Origin: Pseudomonas sp. B33.4
GTDB lineage: Bacteria > Pseudomonadota > Gammaproteobacteria > Pseudomonadales > Pseudomonadaceae
Direction: 5' to 3'
Assembly: GCF_034555375.1 (NCBI RefSeq)
Contig: NZ_CP140706.1
Coordinates: 5,447,001 to 5,511,000, forward strand
DNA: 64,000 nucleotides
How positions within the stretch are numbered: the stretch's first letter is position 1; the number at the start of each line of letters is the position of its first letter. Both the position numbers and the translations under genes were made by a program. Below the pieces are notes generated by a model, which had not been told where the DNA came from, ran no database searches, and saw only the letters and a program-made list of their open reading frames with translations. Of this stretch, positions 17,315 to 26,951 are shown one piece after another.

Positions 17315-19456
17315 ATGAAGTTCAAGTCGATCCAGTTTTCCGTTGCCGCCCTGGCCGGCGCCATCGTGCTCAGCGTGGTGGCCGCGCTGGTGCTGTACGC
17401 GCTGTTCTCCGGTGCACGCACGCAAGAAATGGTGCAACAGCGCACCCAGGCCCAGTTCGAGCAAGTCATCGAACAGCGCCTGACTTCGCTGGCACAAACC
17501 CAGGTCAGCCAGATTCAGCGCGAACTCGAAGCGCCGCTGTTGATTGCCGGCGGGCTGGTACGGGTCAATGCCCTGCTCGGTACGCCGGACGCCGATGGCC
17601 AACCGCGCCTGAGCGTCAGCCGCGAGCAACTGATCAGCCTGATCAAAGAGAACGTGGAAAAGAACCCGAAGATTCTCGGCACCTACATCGGCTGGGAAAA
17701 AAACGCCCTCGACCACAATGACGCAGCCTACGTCGGCACCAGCGTGGTTGGCATCGACGCGGCCAACGGGCGTTTTCTGCCGTGGTGGTTCCGCAACGAT
17801 GACGGCACCCTCGGCCTGGACAAACTGGTCGACGTCGACGACCAGAAAACCCTGTCCACCGGTGTGCGTGCCAGCGAGTACTACCTGTGCTCGAAAGAGA
17901 GCAAAAAAGCCTGCGTGATCGATCCGGCGCCGTACAAAGTCGGCGACAAGATCGTCATGCTCGCCTCCTTTATTGAACCGATCATGCTCAACGGCGCCTT
18001 CCAGGGCATCGTCGGTGCTGACCTGTCGGTGAACTTCATCCAGGAAATGCTCCTCGCTGCCAACCAGAAGCTCTACAGCGGCGCCGGGCAAATGGCCCTG
18101 ATCGGCGGCAATGGCCGCATCGTTGCCTACACCAAAGACGCCAGCAAATTCGGCGAAAAAGTCAGCGACATCCTCGACGCCGAGCAGATTGCCAACATGG
18201 CCAATCTCAAGCGCGGCGAAGTGAATTACTCGGTTAACAAGGATAAGGGTCGCATCGAGTTGTACCTGCCGTTCGGCATCGGCCAGACCGACGCGCGCTG
18301 GACACTGATGCTGCAACTGCCGCTCAACGCCGTGATGGCGGATCTGCAAAAACTGCAGGCCGACCTCGATGCGCAACGCAAGTCCGACACATTCGGCATG
18401 GCCATGGTTGGTCTGCTCATCGCCGGCCTCGGCCTGCTAGTGATCTGGCTGGTTGGCCACGGCATCGCCCGACCACTGAAGCAGATGGTCGCGATGCTCA
18501 ATGACATCGCTCAGGGCGAAGGTGATCTGACCCGACGCTTGAGCAGCGATCGCAGTGATGAACTGGGCTCGATCGCCAAGGGTTTCAACACCTTCCTGGC
18601 GAAATTGCAGGCGATGATCACCCAGGTAGTGACCTCGGTGCAGAGCGTCAGCGATTCTTCGGAACACACGGCCGACATCGCGATTCGCACCAATATCGGT
18701 ATCCAGAAGCAAATGGCCGAGATCGATCAGGTGGCCACGGCGGTGCAGGAAATGACCGCCACCGCTCAGGATGTCGCGCGTAATGCGACTCAGGCTGCGC
18801 AAGCGGCCAGCCATGCCGATCAGGCGGCGAGTCAGGGCATGCAGATTGTTCGTGACACCTCGAACTCGATTGGCGTGCTGGCGGTGGAAATCGGCAAGGC
18901 CGTAGACGTGGTGCAGACGCTGGCCAAGGACAGCGAGAACATCAATGCGATTCTCACGGCGATTCGCGGGATTGCCGAGCAGACCAACCTGCTGGCGCTG
19001 AACGCGGCGATCGAAGCAGCGCGCGCCGGGGAGCAAGGTCGCGGCTTTGCCGTGGTGGCCGACGAGGTGCGCAATCTGGCGCAGAAAACCCAGAAAGCCA
19101 CTGAAGAAATCCAGAGCATGATCCAGCAACTGCAGCAGGGCACACGCGATGTCGTGCGGGTCATGGAAGACAGCCAGAACCGTACAGATGAAAGCGTGCA
19201 GCATGCGGCGAAAGCGGCTCAAGCGCTGGAAACGATTACTCAGGCAGTATCGGTGATCAACGACATGAACACTCAGATTGCCAGTGCGGCCGAAGAACAG
19301 AGCGCGGTGGCGGATGACATCAACCGCAATGTGATCAATATCGGGCAAGTGGCCAATGAAGTGGCGGGCGGTGCGGATGAATCGAGTTCGGCGAGTGCGG
19401 ATCTGACCAAATTGGCTGAGCAGCAGCGGCGGTTGATCAATCAGTTCAAGGTCTGA
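17315..19456 (+). CDS. Methyl-accepting chemotaxis protein (dCache-type sensor)
   Basis: 713 residues: first membrane segment about 8-30, periplasmic double-Cache-like ligand domain about 35-355, second membrane segment about 358-381, HAMP about 382-435, cytoplasmic signalling coiled coil to the end with the conserved hairpin tip ([20 protein letters not shown], about 555-574). No C-terminal CheR/CheB pentapeptide is present. The start at 17315 has GGAG upstream and gives an immediate basic-then-hydrophobic N-terminus; the longer frame from 17237 does not. The ligand is unknown; from memory P. aeruginosa PA4633 has the same position. Confidence 0.9.
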   Translation: MKFKSIQFSVAALAGAIVLSVVAALVLYALFSGARTQEMVQQRTQAQFEQVIEQRLTSLAQTQVSQIQRELEAPLLIAGGLVRVNALLGTPDADGQPRLSVSREQLISLIKENVEKNPKILGTYIGWEKNALDHNDAAYVGTSVVGIDAANGRFLPWWFRNDDGTLGLDKLVDVDDQKTLSTGVRASEYYLCSKESKKACVIDPAPYKVGDKIVMLASFIEPIMLNGAFQGIVGADLSVNFIQEMLLAANQKLYSGAGQMALIGGNGRIVAYTKDASKFGEKVSDILDAEQIANMANLKRGEVNYSVNKDKGRIELYLPFGIGQTDARWTLMLQLPLNAVMADLQKLQADLDAQRKSDTFGMAMVGLLIAGLGLLVIWLVGHGIARPLKQMVAMLNDIAQGEGDLTRRLSSDRSDELGSIAKGFNTFLAKLQAMITQVVTSVQSVSDSSEHTADIAIRTNIGIQKQMAEIDQVATAVQEMTATAQDVARNATQAAQAASHADQAASQGMQIVRDTSNSIGVLAVEIGKAVDVVQTLAKDSENINAILTAIRGIAEQTNLLALNAAIEAARAGEQGRGFAVVADEVRNLAQKTQKATEEIQSMIQQLQQGTRDVVRVMEDSQNRTDESVQHAAKAAQALETITQAVSVINDMNTQIASAAEEQSAVADDINRNVINIGQVANEVAGGADESSSASADLTKLAEQQRRLINQFKV

Positions 19457-19791
19457 GGTTAAGACACCCTCACCCCAGCCCTCTCCCGGAGGGAGAGGGG
19501 GCCGACCGAGGTTTCTACCGTCATGCATCGACCTGAAATAACCGGTCGATTATGGATTCAAAGCGGAGCGTTCAAGTCGGTGTATTCCGTCAATATCCCC
19601 CAATCAGCCCCCTCTCCTTCCAGGAGAGGGGGCCGACCGAGTTGTCTCCCGTCATGCATCGACCTGAAATAACCGGTCGATTATGGATTCGGTGAAAAGC
19701 GTTCAAGTCGGTGTATCACTTCAATATCCCCCAATCAGTCCCCTCTCCCTCCGGGAGAGGGCTAGGGTGAGGGGCTTTTGATCTAAATGCT
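19457..19791. repeat. Tandem 131-bp intergenic repeat with CCCTCTCC palindromes
   Basis: 335 bases without a gene. Two copies of a 131-bp unit are found (TCATGCATCGACCTGAAATA at 19521 and 19652), each starting with a CTCTCC...GGAGAG palindrome and GGGGCCGACCGAG, plus a third, partial terminal palindrome at about 19740-19775. The inner palindrome CGACC...GGTCG (for example 19529-19549) is repeated in both units. A related element lies at 22985-23205. Confidence 0.85.
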
Positions 19792-20415
19792 TTAACCCGG
19801 GGTCAAACACTCCGGCCCATTGAGTTTCGGATCATTGATCAGATTCGCCAACACCCGCTCACGCAATGCAGCGGGTTCACTGGCCAGCAACCCCTGCAGC
19901 ACATGCAACGGCGTCTCGGGATCGAGCCACGCCGCCTGCCCCGCCTCATCAAGAATCAGCGGCCGCCGCTGACTCGACGCCGGTTGAGTAATCACCGCCG
20001 TGCTCAACCAGACCTGCTCCTGCACCGGGTACGCCTCCCAGATTGCCGCGAAAAACAGCGACGAGCCCTCCCCAGGCGTCAGCCAGTATGGGCGCTTGCG
20101 CTGGGTGCCGCGCCATTCGTAAAAACCATTGGCTGGCAGCAGGCAGCGACGCTGGCGCAGCGCCTCACGAAACATCGGCTGCTCGGCAACCGTTTCCGCA
20201 CGAGCATGCGCCGGCGTCTTCGACAGATCGGTCAGCCACGGCGGCGTCAACCCCCAACGGGCACGGGCCAGTGTGCGCTCGCCGTCTTCTCCGGCACGCA
20301 GCATCAACACCGAATCATTGGGGGAAATGTTCCATTGCGCCTGCTGATCGGCGGGAAAACCTGGCAGGGCCGCGAAGTCGCGGTTCCAGCGAAACAGGGC
20401 ATAACGTCCACACAT
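19792..20415 (-). CDS. yedK: SOS response-associated peptidase/DNA-protein crosslink protein (YedK, HMCES family)
   Basis: 207 residues. Starts MCGRYALF, with the catalytic Cys2 that forms a covalent link to abasic sites in single-stranded DNA after Met removal. The family motifs HARAETVAEQP (about 69-79) and CLLPANGFYEWR (about 90-101, with the active-site Glu) are present; the conserved late His region is replaced by a diverged STAVITQPASS stretch near 138-148, where many members have a clear TxxA...H motif, so I checked and did not find an obvious His in that position. Last gene of a three-gene minus-strand unit with DUF2007 and CPXCG proteins. Confidence 0.85.
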   Translation of the reverse strand: MCGRYALFRWNRDFAALPGFPADQQAQWNISPNDSVLMLRAGEDGERTLARARWGLTPPWLTDLSKTPAHARAETVAEQPMFREALRQRRCLLPANGFYEWRGTQRKRPYWLTPGEGSSLFFAAIWEAYPVQEQVWLSTAVITQPASSQRRPLILDEAGQAAWLDPETPLHVLQGLLASEPAALRERVLANLINDPKLNGPECLTPG

Positions 20416-20450
20416 GGGGCAACACGACTCTGAATAAAACGAAGCTCAGC

Positions 20451-20711
20451 CTAACAGACCAGCGTGCCGGGGAAGCTCTCCGGTTCATCGCCGGGCAGCG
20501 GCAGCGCGGCATTGTACGCGGTGATCAGCTCGCGGGCGTATTCGGCCTGATCGTTATCCACAGATAACCCCAACAGACCGAAGATCGGCAATTCGCCCGT
20601 ACCGCCAAGCAAATCGCGGCCAATCAGGTGCGCCTCGATGCCTTCGCTGGCGAGCATGCCCTTGAGCATTTCGCCTTCCATCAGGTTTTCCGGCTCGTAG
20701 ATTCGCTGCAT
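20451..20711 (-). CDS. DUF2007 small protein (putative signal-transducing protein)
   Basis: 86 residues. Pattern MEGEMLKGMLASEGIEAHL followed by LPIFGLLGLSVDNDQ fits DUF2007, a small alpha/beta fold of unknown function related to the PII/ACT-like group. It sits 9 bases after the zinc-ribbon protein gene and 35 before yedK, so the three are probably co-transcribed. Confidence 0.82.
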   Translation of the reverse strand: MQRIYEPENLMEGEMLKGMLASEGIEAHLIGRDLLGGTGELPIFGLLGLSVDNDQAEYARELITAYNAALPLPGDEPESFPGTLVC

Positions 20712-20720
20712 GGGCGCGCC

Positions 20721-20903
20721 TCACTCGTTTTCGCTGAAGACTTCCAGATGCCATTCCTCTCCATGAACCTGCAATACAAACGTGATCGGCCGACAACACA
20801 CCTGACAGTCTTCGATATAGGTCTGATCGCCGCCAGACAGGTCTACCGTCGTCTCAACAACCTCCCCACAATAAGGACAATCATACTGAGCGGTTTCCAG
20901 CAT
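20721..20903 (-). CDS. CPXCG-motif cysteine-rich small protein
   Basis: 60 residues with CPYCG (about 9-13) and CQVCC (about 33-37), a predicted zinc ribbon. The family is annotated only by its motif. First gene of the minus-strand unit with DUF2007 and yedK; divergent from the acyltransferase gene. Confidence 0.85.
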   Translation of the reverse strand: MLETAQYDCPYCGEVVETTVDLSGGDQTYIEDCQVCCRPITFVLQVHGEEWHLEVFSENE

Positions 20904-21042
20904 CGCGGTCTCCCAAGTGACTTGTGCGTATAATCGCCGGTCTATTTGCAGGGCTATTTTTGTCTGGCTACTTTTTCAGACCGTGCCCCGCGGGTTTTCG
21001 ATCAAAACCTTTACTTACCCTAGCCGTTTCCAACAAGAGAGC

Positions 21043-22209
21043 ATGATGGGCGAATTCGATGCCATCCGACCTTACGACGACAGCGAAGTACCTGTGGTAC
21101 TGGCAAGACTGCTCGGCGACAAGGCGTTTCTAGATATCCTCACCCACTTCCGCTTCCCGCGCTTTGCCGGTGCCTTCGGCTGGATGCTCAAACCACTTAT
21201 AGCCCATCGGCTGCGTCGTGAGTTCGCCGACGTGACCTCGGTAGCGACGTTGCAGGACAAGGTCGAGTCCTACGTCGACCACACCATCGAGCGCGCCACT
21301 GACGGCGTGACCTACACCGGTGTCGAGCAATTCAAGTCCGGCAGCGCTTATCTGTTCATCGCCAACCACCGCGACATCGTGATGGACCCGGCCTTCGTCA
21401 ACTACGCCGTGTACCACGCCGGCCTGCCGACGCCGCGCATCGCGATTGGCGACAACCTGCTGCAAAAGCCGTTTGTCAGCGATCTGATGCGTTTGAACAA
21501 GAGCTTTATCGTCCACCGTTCGATCACCGGCCGTCGCGAGAAAATGGCTGCGTATCAACTGCTGTCGGCGTACATCAACCACTCGATCCGCAACGATTGC
21601 GCCTCGATCTGGATCGCTCAGGCTGAAGGCCGGGCGAAGGACGGCGACGACCGCACCGAGTCGGCGATCCTCAAGATGTTCCACATGAGCCGCAAGGACG
21701 AGCCGTTCGGCGAAGTTATTCGCTCGCTGAACGTCACCCCGGTGTCGATCAGCTACGAATACGACCCGTGCGACCAGGCCAAGGCCCGCGAGCTGTACAT
21801 CCGCGCCACCACCGGCACTTACGCGAAAGCGCCGGGCGAGGATGACGTGAGCATTGCCAAGGGCATCACCGGCTACAAGGGCCGGGTGCACGTGAACTTT
21901 GCCGCGCCGATCACCGAGCTGTTCGAGGACACCAAGCAATTGGCGGTCGAGATGGACAAGCAGATTCTTGGCGGTTACCGGTTATTCCCGGTGCATTACC
22001 TGGCGTACGCGCAGTGGGCCGATGCGGATCCGCAATTGAATGTGCCGAAGGCTGCCGAGGTGTTCCCGGCGGATGAGCTGGCCAAGGCGCAGGAAGAATG
22101 GCAGGAACGGCTGGATGCGTGCCCTGAAGAGCACCGTCCGTATCTGGTCCTGCAATATGCGACGCCGGTGCGCAATCAGTACCGGGTGAAGGCTGGGTTG
22201 GCGCTGTAA
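21043..22209 (+). CDS. 1-acyl-sn-glycerol-3-phosphate acyltransferase family protein
   Basis: 388 residues. The acyltransferase block includes NHRDIVMD (about 108-115, NHX4D catalytic signature), the glycerolipid-binding KSFIVHRS (about 152-159) and EGRAKDGDD (about 195-203). It transfers an acyl chain in phospholipid or related lipid synthesis at the inner membrane; the exact acceptor is uncertain because the protein is longer than PlsC and lacks obvious membrane spans. Two tandem ATGs (21043 and 21046); an AGAGAG element precedes them. An in-frame start further upstream (20917) lacks a conserved region. Confidence 0.82.
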   Translation: MMGEFDAIRPYDDSEVPVVLARLLGDKAFLDILTHFRFPRFAGAFGWMLKPLIAHRLRREFADVTSVATLQDKVESYVDHTIERATDGVTYTGVEQFKSGSAYLFIANHRDIVMDPAFVNYAVYHAGLPTPRIAIGDNLLQKPFVSDLMRLNKSFIVHRSITGRREKMAAYQLLSAYINHSIRNDCASIWIAQAEGRAKDGDDRTESAILKMFHMSRKDEPFGEVIRSLNVTPVSISYEYDPCDQAKARELYIRATTGTYAKAPGEDDVSIAKGITGYKGRVHVNFAAPITELFEDTKQLAVEMDKQILGGYRLFPVHYLAYAQWADADPQLNVPKAAEVFPADELAKAQEEWQERLDACPEEHRPYLVLQYATPVRNQYRVKAGLAL

Positions 22210-22220
22210 ATTTTCAGAGC

Positions 22221-22296
22221 AAGATCAAAAGATCGCAGCCTGCGGCAGCTCCTACAGTGGATTCATGTAGGAGCTGCCGAAGGCTGCGATCTTTTG
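22221..22296. repeat. Inverted REP pair (GTAGGAGCTGCCGAAGG family), diverging order
   Basis: Copies at about 22221-22255 (reverse) and 22267-22296 (forward). Here the GTAGGAG ends face inward, opposite to the pair at 12515. Lies between convergent genes. Confidence 0.88.
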
Positions 22297-22299
22297 CTT

Positions 22300-22581
22300 T
22301 TAGTAACGCGTGCTGATCCACGAGACGATCAGAGCCAGCCCCAGACAAGCAAAACCAAATCGATAGAAAAACCGGTTCATGCGCAAGGTCGCCCAATCCA
22401 GGATCGGCTCGGCATTCGGCTGCGCCTGACGCTGGGCGGCAATGCTGGCCATCGCGCGCTGTTCACGGCGGCGGGTCGCATGCAGCAGCCAACTGCCGGG
22501 AAACGCCAACAACAGCGCCAGCAAGTTGATCAACTTGGCGGGATGGGCGGTAAACAGCGTCATCAAGTGCAGCGACATCAC
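22300..22581 (-). CDS. Small membrane protein, function unknown
   Basis: 93 residues with a hydrophobic segment at about 16-34 (INLLALLLAFPGSWLLHA), a charged middle and a second segment at about 72-89 (FGFACLGLALIVSWI). Two-span inner-membrane protein; I do not recognise a family. The coding strand is supported by the two clean hydrophobic segments and the position between genes without overlap. Confidence 0.6.
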   Translation of the reverse strand: MMSLHLMTLFTAHPAKLINLLALLLAFPGSWLLHATRRREQRAMASIAAQRQAQPNAEPILDWATLRMNRFFYRFGFACLGLALIVSWISTRY

Positions 22582-22696
22582 AGACCTCTATCTGAACCGG
22601 TATGGCAGACGCCAGACCGACGACCGCGGCGCGGATTCTACCGAAACCTTGTCGCCCTGCCCCAGCCTTTGCGACAAATTACCTGACAATCGACCG

Positions 22697-22978
22697 ATGG
22701 CTGTCCTGTGTCACGGCTTCGTCATGTGGATGCACCAAGATGCGCGCCTCGAAACGCACATGGAACGCGACATGCTTCACGCTGAAAACCAGGATCGTCT
22801 GTACCTCATCACGCCTTACGACGAACAACAGAGCCTCGTCGGCAGCCTCGCCTTCAATGTTCAGGATCGCCACTGGCTGGTGTATTGCGCACTGGGCGGG
22901 CATCAGCATGCGGATTTGCCCGAGACGGATTTGTTGACGGGCGTTAGCGTGCTCGACTTTTACTCGCAGGCTGCCTAA
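22697..22978 (+). CDS. Small hypothetical protein
   Basis: 93 residues if translation starts at 22697; an internal ATG at 22724 gives 84. Hydrophilic, soluble, with no motif I recognise. The C-terminal part (HWLVYCALGGHQH) is the most protein-like. The start is not well supported: no clear ribosome site. Confidence 0.45.
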   Translation: MAVLCHGFVMWMHQDARLETHMERDMLHAENQDRLYLITPYDEQQSLVGSLAFNVQDRHWLVYCALGGHQHADLPETDLLTGVSVLDFYSQAA

Positions 22979-23242
22979 AAAACAAAAGCACCCTCACCCT
23001 AACCCTCTCCCGGAGGGAGAGGGAACCGACCGAGTTGTTTATTCGAGGTCCATCGACCTGAAGCTCCGAGATGAATGTAGATCTCAAGAACAACGCAAAT
23101 CGACCTGAAACCCCGAGATGAATGCAGGTCTCAAGAACAACACAGATCGGCTCCCTTTCCCCCTCGCCCCCTTGGGGGAGAGGGCTGGGGTGAGGGGGAT
23201 CGATCTCCCATACGACACAAATTTCAAACCTGACACCCACAA
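22979..23242. repeat. Intergenic element: CCCTCTCC palindromes bracketing a 47-bp tandem repeat
   Basis: No gene in this stretch. Outer palindromes CCCTCTCCCGGAGGGAGAGGG (about 22999-23019, written here by position) and a similar one at about 23159-23183 bracket two copies of a 47-bp unit (ATCGACCTGAA... at 23052 and 23099). It shares GGAGAGGG, ACCGACCGAGTTGT and ATCGACCTGAA with the 19457-19791 element. Confidence 0.8.
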
Positions 23243-23277
23243 AAAAGCCCGGAACCATCACTGGCCCCGGGCTTTTT
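23241..23277 (-). terminator. Rho-independent terminator of the YajG-like gene
   Basis: Stem AAAAGCCCGG (23243-23252) with CCGGGCTTTT (23267-23276) just past the minus-strand stop. A/T runs flank both sides, so it may also stop plus-strand transcription. Confidence 0.82.
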
Positions 23278-23293
23278 AACATCCGCCGAAAAC

Positions 23294-23878
23294 TTACTCG
23301 GCGAGAACCTGACCCACGGTCGGATCCTTGAACAGACGCGTCAACGCATCACTCAACACATCGCTGACCAGTTTGGTGTTGGTTTCCTGGTTCGGCGCCA
23401 TGCCGAAACGCTGGTCCAGCGAAGCGCCGTAACGGCCGCTGTAACGGCGGTTGGCGTTCTGCACGTCGGAGCGGAAGGTCGCGCCGATGGTCGCTTCAGT
23501 CACGTACATGCCCTCTTTCGGCGACTGATACTTCAGCTCGGCCAGCGTCACGGTCAGCTGCGGAGCATTCGGCGCGTTGTTGGTCGGGGTAAAGCCCAAC
23601 AGACGCACGGCGGCTTCAGCCTGAGCCTGCAGCTTCGGCAGGATCTGCTCGCGCTGCACGGTGATGGCGCTGGTTTCCGGGTACAGACCGCCACGGGTGC
23701 CCAAAGTTGGCGACGGACGACCGTCTACTACACGCACGACAACAGGCTGGCCACGGCCGACCGCTGGCAGCTGGGTGGTCAGCTTCGGCTCCGGGTTCAG
23801 TTGTTGCGGGCTGTGGGCGCAGCCGGCCAGGGTCAAACCGGCCACAGTGATCAAACCGAACAACAGGCGTTGCAACAT
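23294..23878 (-). CDS. YajG-family lipoprotein
   Basis: 194 residues. Signal peptide with lipobox LTLAGC (Cys at residue 20) puts it in the envelope. The conserved body (RVVDGRPSPTLGTRGG; later VTLAELKYQ) resembles the YajG family of unknown function. Start at 23878 is chosen because the lipoprotein signal begins there; an upstream in-frame ATG at 23932 adds 18 residues lacking signal character. Own terminator downstream. Confidence 0.82.
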   Translation of the reverse strand: MLQRLLFGLITVAGLTLAGCAHSPQQLNPEPKLTTQLPAVGRGQPVVVRVVDGRPSPTLGTRGGLYPETSAITVQREQILPKLQAQAEAAVRLLGFTPTNNAPNAPQLTVTLAELKYQSPKEGMYVTEATIGATFRSDVQNANRRYSGRYGASLDQRFGMAPNQETNTKLVSDVLSDALTRLFKDPTVGQVLAE

Positions 23879-24081
23879 GCTCTTCTCTCCAGAATCAGGC
23901 ACAAACAGGCCGGCAGTATAGCGGTGGGCCACTGTGGGTCACCAGCACCGCACAGTGAATACTGAAATGTCTGACAAACCCGTGGGAAAGCGGTTCCTGT
24001 CACAGATTATTCACCCGCCATACACGTTCACGTCACGGCGCTTTGACAACCTTCCAATCAGTCCCCACAAGGTACTCAATC

Positions 24082-24315
24082 ATGCGTTATCTGATCTCGT
24101 TGTTCGCGCCACGCCCCCTGCACCGCAGCTTCGCCCTGCTCGATCGCAACGGCCATTGCCAGGCTTTCAAGCAGTGCAGCCTGCAGCCGATGGGTGACGG
24201 CTGGGTGGAAATCGAAGAAATCCGCCTCAACTGGTTGCACCAGCCACTGCCCGCCAGCGCCCGCGTCATAGCGTCGCAGCCCCGTGCGCGGGTGCAAGCG
24301 ATGTTGAGCATCTGA
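24082..24315 (+). CDS. Small hypothetical protein
   Basis: 77 residues beginning MRYLISLFAPRPLHRSFALL. Basic and moderately hydrophobic, no recognised domain, no clear signal. An AAGG-containing ribosome site lies about 10 bases upstream. Similar small proteins are common upstream of mqo in pseudomonads as far as I recall, but no role is known. Confidence 0.6.
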   Translation: MRYLISLFAPRPLHRSFALLDRNGHCQAFKQCSLQPMGDGWVEIEEIRLNWLHQPLPASARVIASQPRARVQAMLSI

Positions 24316-25024
24316 CCGGATGCCTAATAAAAGTCATTAAACACGACCAACTCCCCGCATTTCTTCGATACAATCTCCCCCCGATTATAAGGACGTCTCC
24401 TGATCGGGCCCCGCAACAGCGTCAATGCGCATGCATTTGACATCAAAATCGCCCACAGAGAGCCGCCCACACAGATCGAGTGAAGTTGGCGCGCTTGCCT
24501 GTTCTTCCGGCAAAAACCCGCTTTTCGCGAATCTGCAGAGCTGTCACGACGCTCGGCCACCGCGTTGTTTTGCCTTTGCGGGCAAGGTGCCAGGCCTGGA
24601 CAGCCCTTTTTTGAGGTTCACGTCTTCAAAAGAGCGTGAAAAAAACGGGTTTTCACAACTTCACAAGAGTGTGGCGAGCAAATGAAAAGTTTTGCGTCTG
24701 AACATGCACCATTAGCGTCTGAAACAGCCCAACGACACAGGACCGGGTATACCTCGAATATCGGAGCCTGAAGCCTGTCCGCTACGGATTTGGTTGCACA
24801 AAAACGGATGTCTCGACCATAAGTCGAATTGCCAGCTGCGTGCTGAAATGAGTTCATGGAGCTCTTGAAAGCCAAGCCGCATACATCCGTCGAAGTTGCG
24901 AAAAATTGCGAAGATTCGGACATGGCGAACCTGACCACGGATAGCCCGGACATCAATGACCTGTCCTGGAATGCCTGGCAGCCATGCCGACAATTTGGTG
25001 CTGCAGATTTTGGAGACGCGTTAA
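24316..25024. other. 709-base gene-free leader upstream of mqo
   Basis: No convincing gene on either strand. Short open frames at 24425-24685 and 24618-24956 lack ribosome sites and recognisable sequence. A small hairpin TCGAC-CATAA-GTCGA (24813-24827) is visible. The region probably holds the mqo promoter and a long untranslated leader; I could not place -35/-10 boxes with confidence. Confidence 0.5.
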
Positions 25025-26533
25025 ATGGCGCATAACGAAGCAGTCGACGTAGTACTGGTTGGGGCCGGCATCATGAGTGCCACCCTCGCCGTACTGCTCA
25101 AAGAGCTCGACCCCGCGATCAAGCTGGAAGTCGTCGAGCTGATGGATTCCGGTGCGGCGGAGAGTTCCAACCCGTGGAACAACGCCGGTACCGGTCACGC
25201 TGGTCTTTGCGAGTTGAATTACACGCCGCAGGCCGCCGATGGCACCGTCGACATCAAGAAAGCCGTGCACATCAACACCCAGTTCGAGGTGTCGAAGCAG
25301 TTCTGGTCGTACCTGACCAAGAAAGGCACGTTCGGCTCGTGCAAGTCGTTCATCAGCCCGGTGCCGCACCTGAGTTTCGTCCAGGGCGACACTGGTGTGT
25401 CCTTCCTCAAGTCCCGGTTCGATGTGCTGCACAAGCATCACGCGTTCTCCGACATGGAGTACACCGAAGACAAGGCGAAGATGGCCGAGTGGATGCCGCT
25501 GATGATGCCGGGCCGCTCGCCGGACGAAGTTCTCGCGGCGACCCGCGTGATGAACGGCACCGACGTCAACTTTGGCGCCCTGACCAATCAGTTGCTCAAG
25601 CACCTGACCAGCGCTCCCGATGCTCAAGTCAAATACTGCAAGCGCGTGACCGGCCTCAAGCGTAACGGCAGTGGCTGGACCGTCAGCATCAAGGACGTCA
25701 ACAGCGGCAACACCCGTGAAGTCGACGCCAAATTCGTCTTCCTCGGCGCGGGCGGCGCGGCGTTGCCGTTGCTGCAGGCTTCGGGCATCGAAGAAAGCAA
25801 AGGCTTCGGCGGCTTCCCGATCAGCGGCCAGTGGCTGCGTTGCGACAACCCGGAAGTGGTCAAGCAGCACCAGGCCAAGGTTTACAGCCAGGCCGCTGTA
25901 GGTTCGCCACCGATGTCGGTGCCGCACCTGGACACCCGCGTAGTCGACGGCAAGAAATCCCTGCTGTTCGGACCATACGCCGGTTTCACCACCAAGTTCC
26001 TCAAGCACGGCTCCTTCATGGACCTGCCGCTGTCGGTTCGCGCCGGCAACATCGGGCCGATGCTGGCGGTGGCGAAAAACAACATGGACCTGACCAAGTA
26101 CCTGGTCAGCGAAGTGATGCAATCGATGGAGCAGCGTCTGGATTCCCTGCGCCGTTTCTACCCGCAAGCGAAAGCCGAAGACTGGCGCCTGGAAGTGGCC
26201 GGCCAACGCGTGCAGATCATCAAGAAAGACCCGAAAAAGGGCGGCATCCTGCAATTCGGTACCGAACTGGTCGCGGCCAAGGACGGTTCCCTCGCCGCCC
26301 TGCTCGGTGCTTCGCCAGGCGCGTCGGTGACCGTGTCGATCATGCTGGAACTGATCGAGAAGTGCTTCCCGGCCAAGGCCAAGGGTGAGTGGGCAGGCAA
26401 ACTGGCGGAAATCTTCCCGGCCCGTGAAAAGGTGCTGGAAAGCGATGCTGCGCTGTATCGCAAGATCAACACGCAGAACAACATCGCGCTGGAGCTGGTT
26501 GAAGAAAGCAGCGAGACCCCAAGCTACGCTTGA
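25025..26533 (+). CDS. mqo: Malate:quinone oxidoreductase
   Basis: 502 residues. FAD-binding motif [16 protein letters not shown] at about 9-24, then [14 protein letters not shown] (about 47-60) and the late [13 protein letters not shown] (about 428-440) typical of Mqo. It oxidises malate to oxaloacetate at the inner membrane surface, passing electrons to quinone, and completes the TCA cycle. GGAG lies a few bases upstream. The recalled P. aeruginosa position corresponds to mqoB (PA4640). Confidence 0.95.
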   Translation: MAHNEAVDVVLVGAGIMSATLAVLLKELDPAIKLEVVELMDSGAAESSNPWNNAGTGHAGLCELNYTPQAADGTVDIKKAVHINTQFEVSKQFWSYLTKKGTFGSCKSFISPVPHLSFVQGDTGVSFLKSRFDVLHKHHAFSDMEYTEDKAKMAEWMPLMMPGRSPDEVLAATRVMNGTDVNFGALTNQLLKHLTSAPDAQVKYCKRVTGLKRNGSGWTVSIKDVNSGNTREVDAKFVFLGAGGAALPLLQASGIEESKGFGGFPISGQWLRCDNPEVVKQHQAKVYSQAAVGSPPMSVPHLDTRVVDGKKSLLFGPYAGFTTKFLKHGSFMDLPLSVRAGNIGPMLAVAKNNMDLTKYLVSEVMQSMEQRLDSLRRFYPQAKAEDWRLEVAGQRVQIIKKDPKKGGILQFGTELVAAKDGSLAALLGASPGASVTVSIMLELIEKCFPAKAKGEWAGKLAEIFPAREKVLESDAALYRKINTQNNIALELVEESSETPSYA

Positions 26534-26544
26534 TCTTGCCGCAT

Positions 26545-26584
26545 AAAAAACGCCCCGTACTCAGTGAGTGCGGGGCGTTTTTTT
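26545..26584. terminator. Bidirectional terminator between mqo and its convergent neighbour
   Basis: Stem CGCCCCG (26551-26557) with CGGGGCG (26571-26577), an inner ACTC/GAGT pairing, an A run on the left and a T run (26578-26584) on the right. Serves both convergent genes. Confidence 0.9.
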
Positions 26585-26600
26585 ATGCTTGGGAAAAGTC

Positions 26601-26888
26601 TCAGGTGCGGGACTTTTCGATCAGTTCGATGTAGTCCGGGGCGTTGCGCTGATCGGCGATCAGGTCAACGAAGGTCTTGCCCTGCTCGTCCTTGCCATCG
26701 ACGTCGTAACCCGCCGCAACGAAGAAACCCAGAAAGCGTCCGAAGTCGTCGATGCGCAGGCCACGGTAGGCCTTGATCAGTTTGTGCAGCGACGGCGAAG
26801 TGGCGTCGACCGGCTCGAAATCGAGGAACAGCTTGATCTGCTCATCGCCGATCTCGTCACCAATCACTTGTTTCTTATCTTTACGCAT
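26601..26888 (-). CDS. Small conserved Pseudomonas protein (PA4642-like)
   Basis: 95 residues, acidic and soluble. Pattern LFLDFEPVDATSPSLHKLI (about 21-39) then RIDDFGRFLGFFVAAGYDVDG; this appears to be the PA4642-type family, function unknown. Convergent with mqo. Confidence 0.75.
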   Translation of the reverse strand: MRKDKKQVIGDEIGDEQIKLFLDFEPVDATSPSLHKLIKAYRGLRIDDFGRFLGFFVAAGYDVDGKDEQGKTFVDLIADQRNAPDYIELIEKSRT

Positions 26889-26951
26889 TGCCGACTCCAG
26901 CTCGCAGACATTACACGGGGCGGGCAGTTTACCCCTGCCCGGCCGCCCGGC

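Noticed and set aside
16871..18376. 501-codon minus-strand open frame over the first chemoreceptor
   Set aside because: Antisense to a chemoreceptor with TM-HAMP-signalling layout; no ribosome site.
19457..19791. Possible CRISPR array
   Set aside because: Repeat units are 131 bp with only two full copies and no variable spacers or cas genes.
22985..23205. Possible insertion sequence remnant
   Set aside because: Palindromic borders are present, but there is no transposase fragment or target duplication visible.
24425..24685. Possible small gene in the mqo leader
   Set aside because: No ribosome site, biased low-complexity composition and overlap with an antisense frame of equal quality.
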